Shown here: piece after piece, positions 18,701 through 26,052 of the stretch
How the letters are laid out: each line of letters begins with the position of its first letter
How positions within the stretch are numbered: position 1 is the first letter of the stretch
Origin: Cysteiniphilum litorale
GTDB taxonomy: Bacteria > Pseudomonadota > Gammaproteobacteria > Francisellales > Francisellaceae
Assembly: GCF_003428165.1 (NCBI RefSeq)
Contig: NZ_QLIQ01000009.1
Location: 1 to 64,000, forward strand
Direction of reading: 5' to 3'
Length of the DNA stretch: 64,000 nt
Translations under genes and position numbers: made by a program
The notes under the pieces: model-generated
The model's input: the letters and a program-made list of their open reading frames with translations, nothing else
The model's database searches: none
What the model was told of the DNA's origin: nothing

Positions 18701-19848
18701 TTAACACTTTTAGATGAGTGTTCAGCTTCAATCACCTCTTTCAATGCCAAAATAAATGCATCAATATGCGACTGCTGAATCGTCAGTGCGGGCAATAAAC
18801 GCATCACTTGTCCTCCTTGAGCAACACCTGTAAAGATATGCTTTTGCTTTAAAAGCGCATCACGAATTGCTTTGCAATCTAAGCTAAATTCAACACCTAG
18901 CATAAGCCCACGCCCACGTACAACGGTTACTTCAGGGATTTGCAATAATTGCGCTTTTAAATATGTCCCTTGTTGTTTGGCATTATCAACAAGTGCTTCA
19001 TCGTCAATGACTTCAAGCACAGCTAACATCGCAGCACAGGCAAGATAACTACCACCAAAAGTTGTGCCTAACATGTTTTTGAATACCGGGATATCGTCTT
19101 TGATCAACACGCCACCAACAGGAAAGCCATTACCCGCCCCCTTAGCAAAAGTAATCAAATCCGGTTTAATACCTGATTGCTGAAAACTAAAAAACTTCCC
19201 TGTGCGCCCAAAGCCAGATTGAATCTCATCAACAATCAATTTTGCCCCGTGCGCTTGAGATAACTCACTTGCCGTCTGTAGAAAATGTATATCTGGTTCA
19301 TAGATGCCGGCAATGCCTTGAACACCTTCAATAATTACCGCAGCCACGTCATTATCCATCGCTTCTTTCAATGCATCGATATCATTTAACTGCACACTAA
19401 TGACTTGAAAACCGTTTGAAAATGGCGATTGGATGGCAGGATTATCAGTAACCGCCAAGGCAAGATTTGTGCGCCCATGAAAGCTATTACTAATGCTAAT
19501 TATCTTGCTACGTTTGGTGACAACACCGGCAAGTTTAAGGGCATTTTCTACTGCCTCCGCTCCTGAGTTGACTAAAAACAGCTGGTAATTATGACAACCA
19601 CTTAATTGTGCCAGTTTATCTGCCAGATGCTGCTGCATCGGCATCTCAATACTATTGGAATAAAAGCCGATATGTTGCAATTGATGAGTGATTCTTTCAA
19701 TATAATGTGGATGACTATGCCCAATCGAGATCACTGCATGTCCACCATATAAATCAAGATATTGTTGATCATTGCTATCCCAAACATATAAATCTTGAGC
19801 TTTATTTAATGCAATCGGATAACGATCATATACTTCATATAAATTCAT
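18673..19848 (-). CDS. argD: N-acylornithine aminotransferase (class III PLP enzyme)
   Basis: ArgD converts N-acylglutamate semialdehyde to N-acylornithine with glutamate as amino donor. Class III aminotransferase marks include VNSGAEAVENALKLA near 93-107, SNSFHGRT near 122-129, IVDEIQSGFGRTG near 205-217 and the PLP lysine K236 in LITFAKGAGNG. At 391 aa the length is normal. The final residues, about NRTLSKVEG, are encoded by a dispersed repeat at 18677-18700, so the native C-terminus has been replaced or extended. ATG at 19848 lies nine bases after argC. Confidence 0.92.
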   Translation of the reverse strand: MNLYEVYDRYPIALNKAQDLYVWDSNDQQYLDLYGGHAVISIGHSHPHYIERITHQLQHIGFYSNSIEMPMQQHLADKLAQLSGCHNYQLFLVNSGAEAVENALKLAGVVTKRSKIISISNSFHGRTNLALAVTDNPAIQSPFSNGFQVISVQLNDIDALKEAMDNDVAAVIIEGVQGIAGIYEPDIHFLQTASELSQAHGAKLIVDEIQSGFGRTGKFFSFQQSGIKPDLITFAKGAGNGFPVGGVLIKDDIPVFKNMLGTTFGGSYLACAAMLAVLEVIDDEALVDNAKQQGTYLKAQLLQIPEVTVVRGRGLMLGVEFSLDCKAIRDALLKQKHIFTGVAQGGQVMRLLPALTIQQSHIDAFILALKEVIEAEHSSKSVNRTLSKVEG

Positions 19849-19857
19849 AAAATCCCC

Positions 19858-20829
19858 TTAAAAAACACTGGCTTTGAGTGATAAACCTAACTCACAAGGC
19901 AAACCAAACATGAGATTCATATTTTGTAGAGCTTGCCCTGAAGCCCCTTTAATCAAATTATCAATGACACTGACAACATGCAGATACTCACCATGTTTTT
20001 TCACGGATAATAAACAAGCATTGGTATTAACAACCATTTTTAAATCTGGCTCATGATCAAGTACTTTGACAAAGGCACTTTGCTCATAAAATGCTTGCAA
20101 AATTTGTTGTGCCTTTATTTCAGTAAGATCTGACTTAAAATAAATCGAGGCAAAAATACCACGACTAAAATTCCCTCGCATTGGCACAAATAATATTTGA
20201 TTGTTTGCTGATAATTTCAACGCTTGTTTAATTTCAGCTAGATGCTGGTGCGAAAATGCTTTATAGACAGACATATTATTAGTGCGCCAACTAAAATGTG
20301 AAGTCTCACAAGGCATCACACCGGCACCTGTTGAGCCGGTAATGGCATTGATATGAACATCTCCATTAACATAATTGCCAAAAGGCATTAGCGCCAGAAT
20401 AATAGCCGTTGCAAAGCAACCAGGATTAGCAATATTAGATGCAACTGCAATCTTACTTTGCTTAACATCCGCCAAACCATAGACAAACTCTGGATTTGCC
20501 TCAGTATCTCGATGATCCTGACTTAAATCAATTATCTTAGTCCCCTGCTTGAATTGATGGGATTTCAGTGCTTCTTTGGCTTGCCCGTGCCCCACACATA
20601 AAAACACAACATCGACATTATAATTTATCTCTTTATCGAATACGCGTTTATTATTGATCAAATAGAAATCATGATGTGTTTTGGCGATTAACTCATCGGC
20701 TTGTGAGGTACTATGTATAAATTGAATATCCACCTGTAGGTGGTTGCTAAGTAAACGCAAAAGCTCACCAGCGGTATAACCCGCACCGCCTAAAATACCA
20801 ACCTTTATTTTGTTATTATGCTCAACCAT
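19858..20829 (-). CDS. argC: N-acyl-gamma-glutamyl-phosphate reductase
   Basis: ArgC reduces N-acylglutamyl phosphate to the semialdehyde with NADPH. GILGGAGYTAGELLRLL near residues 11-27 is the Rossmann dinucleotide loop, and the catalytic cysteine is in ASNIANPGCFATA near residue 138. HFSWRTNNMSVYKAFSHQH near 185-203 holds substrate-binding residues, including the active-site His. At 323 aa it is normal. It follows the GNAT-argG gene by six bases and precedes argD by nine, so the three are co-transcribed. Confidence 0.94.
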   Translation of the reverse strand: MVEHNNKIKVGILGGAGYTAGELLRLLSNHLQVDIQFIHSTSQADELIAKTHHDFYLINNKRVFDKEINYNVDVVFLCVGHGQAKEALKSHQFKQGTKIIDLSQDHRDTEANPEFVYGLADVKQSKIAVASNIANPGCFATAIILALMPFGNYVNGDVHINAITGSTGAGVMPCETSHFSWRTNNMSVYKAFSHQHLAEIKQALKLSANNQILFVPMRGNFSRGIFASIYFKSDLTEIKAQQILQAFYEQSAFVKVLDHEPDLKMVVNTNACLLSVKKHGEYLHVVSVIDNLIKGASGQALQNMNLMFGLPCELGLSLKASVF

Positions 20830-20835
20830 AAAACC

Positions 20836-22692
20836 TCACCCTGTCACCGCTGCTTTGATTGAGCTTAGTGGCGTTGTCTTGGCTGATTTATCTTTATTTT
20901 GCAATTGATAATAAGCAGCAAGTTGTGTGCTCATCACTTTGGTAAACCCTTTGACATCATCACCGGTAAAACTTGCATTCTCCTCACCATATTTGGCATT
21001 TTGCGCCTGCATTAAATCATGCTCAGACTGTATACCCAACAGTACAAAATGAAGTGGATAAAGCTTCACAAACACATCCCCTGTGACCTTTGCCTGAGTC
21101 GATAATAGCAAAGCTTCAATATCACGCGCTGCCGGATCAAGAAACTGTCCTTCATGCACCATCTCAGCATAGGTATCACTTAGACTCGTTTTAATTTTAA
21201 GCTGCGCTTTGGTTAACACATGCTTTTCTAATAAGTGATGTGCCTTTATCAGGATCAAAGGAGCAGGCGCTTCAAAGCCGACACGCCCCTTGATGTTGAT
21301 AATGGTGTCACCAACATGAATATCGCGACCAACACCATATTGACTGGCAATATCGTTAAGCTTCTGAATCACTTGAATTGAGTTTGATAGCTCGTCATTT
21401 AAGGCAATTGGCTCACCATTGATAAAGGTAATCTTTAGCGTTTCTTCTCTATCTTGCGTTTTAGCTATCTTAGTTGGCCAGGCCTCATCTTTTAAATATA
21501 AATGTGAACTTAAGGTCTCAACACCACCAACAGAGGTGCCCCATAAGCCTTTATTGATCGAATAATTTTTGCTACTTTCACTGCAACTTGCACCATGCTT
21601 GATCAGATATTCTTGAGTAGCAGCACGTGACAATTTCAAATCACGAATGGGTGTGATAATTTGAGCTTCTGGAGATAATATGTGAAACATCAGATCAAAG
21701 CGCACTTGATCATTGCCAGCTCCCGTGCAGCCATGTGCAATCTTAGTGATCCCCATCATATTTGCTACCTTGGCAATCGTCATTGCCTGAAAGGCACGCT
21801 CAGCACTGACAGATAAAGGATAACAGTTATTCTTAAGTGCATTAGCAAAGATCAGAAACTTAACACACTCCTGATAAAAGTCTTTGGTGACATCAATGCT
21901 TTGATGCGTTTTCGCACCCAACTGATAAGCCCTGCGTTCAATCTGTGCTAACTCAATTTGAGTGAAACCACCCGTATTGACAGTCACTGTATGCACTTCT
22001 AGATCATGCTCCTGCTGTAAATACTTAACACAAAAACTCGTATCCAAACCTCCACTGAACGCGACAATAACCTTCATTGATTGCTCCATTTTATTATTTT
22101 GTAATACACCTTGCTCTTTTTGCTCTATTTGCTCTTTCTGCTTTTGCTTTCTTTGCGGATCGTAAAGCATTCCCGTGCATAAACAGTTCTGATATCCTTT
22201 AGCTTGTAAAATAGTGAAGTTCACGCAACTCGCACATCCTTGCCAAAATGTCTTATCCGTTGTTAAGCCAGTAAAAGCCGCCGGCTCATAACCCAACTCA
22301 TAATTAATACGCATCACCTGCGGGTTGGTTGTTAACCCAAAGATCTTAGCATTAGGATAATATTCACGCGCTAACATAAACGCTTTTGACTTTAGGGCTT
22401 TGGACAAACCTAAATTGCGATATTCTGGGAAAACGATTAAGCCTGAATTAGATACATAAGCTTTATCTTGCCATGACTCAATATAACAAAAGCCTACGAT
22501 TTGATTAAGCAGGCGATCAATCGCAATAACTGCATGTTTTGAGCGTATTTTTCCCTGCAAATAGTTCACACTGCGCTTGGCAATACCGGTCTTTCTTTGC
22601 TTAGCACTTTCTTCAATCTGTACGGCAATGGCACTGGCAAAATGGCAATGCGTACTATTAGCAATAACGATATCGACATGACTTAGCTTCAT
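20836..22692 (-). CDS. argG: fused GNAT acyltransferase - argininosuccinate synthase
   Basis: Residues 1 to about 165 form a GNAT N-acyltransferase (NSGLIVFPEYRNLGLSKALK is the acyl-CoA loop), followed by a Cys-rich stretch (CASCVNF, NCLCTGMLYDP). A Lys/Gln/Glu-rich linker spans about 178-205. Residues 206-618 are argininosuccinate synthase, with the P-loop AFSGGLDTS at 211-219, which joins citrulline and aspartate. In Bacteroidetes arginine clusters a separate gene of this GNAT type precedes argG; here they share one frame. An internal ATG at 22077, with GGAG six bases upstream, could also make free ArgG of 413 aa. No argA or argJ is in the window, so the GNAT part is a candidate N-acylglutamate synthase (inference). 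Confidence 0.9.
   Translation of the reverse strand: MKLSHVDIVIANSTHCHFASAIAVQIEESAKQRKTGIAKRSVNYLQGKIRSKHAVIAIDRLLNQIVGFCYIESWQDKAYVSNSGLIVFPEYRNLGLSKALKSKAFMLAREYYPNAKIFGLTTNPQVMRINYELGYEPAAFTGLTTDKTFWQGCASCVNFTILQAKGYQNCLCTGMLYDPQRKQKQKEQIEQKEQGVLQNNKMEQSMKVIVAFSGGLDTSFCVKYLQQEHDLEVHTVTVNTGGFTQIELAQIERRAYQLGAKTHQSIDVTKDFYQECVKFLIFANALKNNCYPLSVSAERAFQAMTIAKVANMMGITKIAHGCTGAGNDQVRFDLMFHILSPEAQIITPIRDLKLSRAATQEYLIKHGASCSESSKNYSINKGLWGTSVGGVETLSSHLYLKDEAWPTKIAKTQDREETLKITFINGEPIALNDELSNSIQVIQKLNDIASQYGVGRDIHVGDTIINIKGRVGFEAPAPLILIKAHHLLEKHVLTKAQLKIKTSLSDTYAEMVHEGQFLDPAARDIEALLLSTQAKVTGDVFVKLYPLHFVLLGIQSEHDLMQAQNAKYGEENASFTGDDVKGFTKVMSTQLAAYYQLQNKDKSAKTTPLSSIKAAVTG
22078..22089 (-). promoter_or_regulatory. 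internal ribosome binding site for free ArgG
   Basis: On the minus strand, ATGGAGCAATCA precedes the ATG at 22077, placing GGAG six bases before it. The ArgG domain begins exactly there (MKVIVAFSGG). This looks like the preserved start of an ancestral separate argG. Confidence 0.6.
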
Positions 22693-22766
22693 CTAGGTGC
22701 TTTTTTTGTTAATCCAAACGAAGCTCAACGATAGCAAAGCCTTAATGATAGATAAAATTCATTTTT

Positions 22767-22795
22767 TATATATTTTAATGAATTAAATTCATCAA
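22767..22795 (-). promoter_or_regulatory. predicted arginine-cluster promoter with an ARG-box-like operator
   Basis: The -35 TTGATG (22795-22790) and -10 TATATA (22772-22767) are 17 bases apart on the minus strand. The 15-bp perfect palindrome ATGAATTTAATTCAT (22792-22778) overlaps the -35 and the spacer. It resembles the ArgR box TGAAT-N4-ATTCA but has a three-base centre. Repression by ArgR in the presence of arginine is an inference; argR is not in the window. Confidence 0.5.
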
Positions 22796-22817
22796 AACAT
22801 GGTTTTCCATTAGTGAA

Positions 22818-24488
22818 TTAATTAAAGGCTTCCATTGCTTTAGCGATTTTTGCAGCAATCACTTGATGCGTTTCTGCTGTTGGGTGTACAGTGTCTTCAA
22901 ATAGATGTTTTTTATTATCAGCTTGCGGTGTGCACAATAATGCAGAATTCGTCAAAGCTGCTAATGGATTATCTTGGGTGACAGGTGCTTGCTTACATGC
23001 TGGTGTTGTTGTGTCATCAAACTGATAACTCTTACCAAGCGCTGATATTTCATAATTTGCAACCATATCATTCATTAAGTTAAAGACATCTATTGGCACA
23101 ATTTTAATACTTGAATCCTGCTTTTGTAATGCCCCTAACATATTATTCAATGCGGTGTTATAGGCAATAGATGCTTTTTCAAGTGCGGATTGCTGGTTAG
23201 CCACGATAGCCGACGGTGTTAAACCAATATTTGGCAAGAGTAGCACAACAAACTTCTTAGCACCATGCGCTGCAAGATATTGCACATCATAGGCAATATC
23301 GCCTGCAGCTTGAGTCATGACCTGAGCAACCTCTGCCGCGGATGGTGTTGGCTTCTTTGCAACCTCAAGGAATAGGTTATTGGCACCGCCCCATAAGATA
23401 TATACTTTACTTGCATCTGCCATACCATTATTTTGATTTAGGTAACTATCAATTTGATTATAATTTTCAAGTTGATCATACACAGGCTGCAAGCTTTCAT
23501 TGGGGCTTTGCGCTTTAGGACAACTATAAGCTGGTTGTCCATTCACTTGTGGAATAGGACCAATTGGTGATGGCATATATAATGGTAAATTCCCAGGTGG
23601 CATCAAAGCTGGAAAAGCAGCAAACAATGATTTATTAAGTACTAATCCAATCCCTGCACACGTTGTCGTTGCGCCACCTTGGGCATAATTATTCCCTGTC
23701 AATTTTTTACTTTCTGTATCTAGCGAGATCTTAAAAAACTGCAACAGCGGGTTAACTTGGTCATACCATTTGGCATATGCCACTTTTATCGGTTGCATAT
23801 AGTGATTATTGTTAGGTAAAGCCACCGAGTCTGATGCCCCAACCAACTTAGCCAGATCAGTGACCCAAACATTACCTCCTGGCGTGGTGTAGGTTGCTGA
23901 CTTCTCATTTGATGTACCAGACACTGTTGGCCATGCAGGGAATGCGCCCTGAGATAAAGTACTGAGCCCATTAACCAAAGCAGCTAGCTGATCCTGCACA
24001 CCTGCATCCGACAAACTATCACCAAATACAACAAAATCTTGCCCTTTGGCGCCTGTGATATTAATGGTTTGTGTTGTGCCACCAACACTGATAGTTAAAG
24101 TATCCTGTTGATTATATTGCGTATCCGTTGTTGGCGCATAGCTTAAACTAAACTGACAACTTTGACCATTACTAATAGCTTGCGCACACGTCCCTAAATC
24201 AACAGTGAATCCGGCATTTGGATTGGATTGTGTGACACTCACCTGATATGCATTTGATTGACCGACGGCACCAATGCTTTGATCGCCAACGTGCACAGTA
24301 AAATCTTTTTGATTATTTTGATTAATATCAGCATGGATTACATTATCCGTCGGTGAGCTGACATTAACAGCGACACCAGCGCTGTCACCCCCACCTCCGC
24401 CACCACAGGCAGATAAAAGCATTGCAGCTGTCAATAGACTGATTTTTTTCCATTCTTTTTTATATTGTGAAAAATTCATCTTCATCAT
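22818..24488 (-). CDS. GDSL/SGNH-family lipoprotein esterase
   Basis: This is a putative surface or periplasmic lipase/esterase. Residues 1-28 form a lipoprotein signal with lipobox LLSAC (C28) and then a poly-Gly spacer. Residues about 40-145 look like a beta-rich domain. The SGNH hydrolase begins with FVVFGDSLSDAG, catalytic Ser158. NNYAQGGATT supplies block II glycine and WGGANNLF block III asparagine. EDTVHPTAETH near the end supplies Asp532 and His535. GGGG lies just upstream of the ATG cluster at 24488. The gene follows a FadL-like porin by 13 bases, suggesting that lipid hydrolysis and fatty-acid uptake are coupled. Confidence 0.85.
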   Translation of the reverse strand: MMKMNFSQYKKEWKKISLLTAAMLLSACGGGGGGDSAGVAVNVSSPTDNVIHADINQNNQKDFTVHVGDQSIGAVGQSNAYQVSVTQSNPNAGFTVDLGTCAQAISNGQSCQFSLSYAPTTDTQYNQQDTLTISVGGTTQTINITGAKGQDFVVFGDSLSDAGVQDQLAALVNGLSTLSQGAFPAWPTVSGTSNEKSATYTTPGGNVWVTDLAKLVGASDSVALPNNNHYMQPIKVAYAKWYDQVNPLLQFFKISLDTESKKLTGNNYAQGGATTTCAGIGLVLNKSLFAAFPALMPPGNLPLYMPSPIGPIPQVNGQPAYSCPKAQSPNESLQPVYDQLENYNQIDSYLNQNNGMADASKVYILWGGANNLFLEVAKKPTPSAAEVAQVMTQAAGDIAYDVQYLAAHGAKKFVVLLLPNIGLTPSAIVANQQSALEKASIAYNTALNNMLGALQKQDSSIKIVPIDVFNLMNDMVANYEISALGKSYQFDDTTTPACKQAPVTQDNPLAALTNSALLCTPQADNKKHLFEDTVHPTAETHQVIAAKIAKAMEAFN

Positions 24489-24501
24489 CTTTACCCCATA
24501 A

Positions 24502-25839
24502 TTAGAATTTATATCTCAGCGCCAAACCGAATATATCAGCGAATCCGCGATAATTAGCAGATACCTTGTTTTGCTCAATATTTGGAATATTTGCATTTGA
24601 ACCAGTATACTCAGTGACATTGATACTTTGATTGAGCATAAAAATATGCTCATAAACCGCATCAATTGAAAAATGATCATTAACATGGTACGTGCCACCC
24701 AATGTTACCCAAATGCGATTAGTATCTGGCATTCTTGCATCTCTTGTTTCTGACACGGTTGGCGTTTGATCATATGCTACACCGGTTCTTACCGACCAAT
24801 GTGGAGTGATCTTATAATTGGTACCTAATGAGAATAACCAGCTATTTTTCCAACCTAACTGCATCGTTGAAGAAGTTGAATAACCTCCTGGGGTATCAAT
24901 GGTAAGCTTATCTAATGTGCTCCACATTGTATACTGCACAGTGCCTCTGACTTGCCATTTTGACGTAATATCTTGAGTAATACCAAAGTTAATCACACCT
25001 GGTGTTCTAAATGAAGTCGATGCATCAGAAATATAGCTATTATACGGTGCTCCTGGTGTTATTGGTGTACTACCTGTTGGCAATAACCATTGATTGCCTG
25101 TGCCTTCAATGTTCATCTTAACTGGTGTGCGATAACTCAAACCAAAATACGTCGCTTTTGTTGGATGAAACATCACACCAAAAATTCCACCAACACCCCA
25201 GCCATTACCATTAATATTAGTCGCTTGATTTGTAGGCGTTGCCAACTCACCATCATAGTTTGAAAACTCAGCACTGGCATACTGGATTTGCAAGCCCGCG
25301 GCAATCGAGATCTCTGGAATAATATTAAAGGCAATCTCAGGCGTTAGATTAATCACTTCAATCGATGTTTTCTGTGCGGCATAGCGCACGACTGAGTTAT
25401 CATCATAATTTGTTGTCATTCCCCATGGTGCGGTTAACGCCACACCCGCCGCCAATCGATCATTAATACGCCATGCACCATATAGATTGGGCACTAGCGC
25501 GCCCTCAACCACACTATTTTGTAATGATGCGCCTGACACAGGGTTATCCGCGAAAGGGATGGCGCTGTAATGCACACCATGACTGGCTTGTGCATTAGTC
25601 ATTTTCACACTAGGTAAGATATAGCTGCCGCCAAGGTAAACGCTGCTATCTTTAACAAAGCCCAAGTTAGCCGGGTTGTTAAAGATACTACTAACATCAT
25701 CTGGACTTGCAGCACTTCCTGCCATTGCCATCCCTTGTAAATAAACACTATTTTCATTGACTTGAAAGCCCGCTGCTTCGGCATGACATGCCATAGCAAA
25801 AGCCACTGCCACAAATGACAACTTATGTAATTTTTTCAT
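24502..25839 (-). CDS. FadL-family outer-membrane transporter
   Basis: FadL-type beta-barrels carry long-chain fatty acids or other hydrophobic compounds across the outer membrane. The 445-aa protein has a signal peptide (residues 1-22, ending AEA) and a mature start GFQVNENSVYLQGMAMAGSA. SSIFNNPANLGFVK follows, which is the conserved NPA region of the family's N-terminal hatch. It ends in LRYKF, the terminal aromatic typical of barrels. ATG at 25839 follows GAGGGG. The downstream lipoprotein esterase is close enough to be co-transcribed. Confidence 0.9.
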   Translation of the reverse strand: MKKLHKLSFVAVAFAMACHAEAAGFQVNENSVYLQGMAMAGSAASPDDVSSIFNNPANLGFVKDSSVYLGGSYILPSVKMTNAQASHGVHYSAIPFADNPVSGASLQNSVVEGALVPNLYGAWRINDRLAAGVALTAPWGMTTNYDDNSVVRYAAQKTSIEVINLTPEIAFNIIPEISIAAGLQIQYASAEFSNYDGELATPTNQATNINGNGWGVGGIFGVMFHPTKATYFGLSYRTPVKMNIEGTGNQWLLPTGSTPITPGAPYNSYISDASTSFRTPGVINFGITQDITSKWQVRGTVQYTMWSTLDKLTIDTPGGYSTSSTMQLGWKNSWLFSLGTNYKITPHWSVRTGVAYDQTPTVSETRDARMPDTNRIWVTLGGTYHVNDHFSIDAVYEHIFMLNQSINVTEYTGSNANIPNIEQNKVSANYRGFADIFGLALRYKF

Positions 25840-26052
25840 GTTTTCCCCTCTTTCAACAAAATACGCTCACACATGTATTTAATCTACACGTAAAACAGAG
25901 CGATTGTACTGAATCTAGCTGATCAGTCAAATTTACACAGGCATAATCAGAATGAAAAGGTCTCAGGAATACAATGCGCCCTCATTATTGGGTAACTTAT
26001 CTACACAATAGATTAGGGATAATACAACACATGCTGCACATGCACATACACA

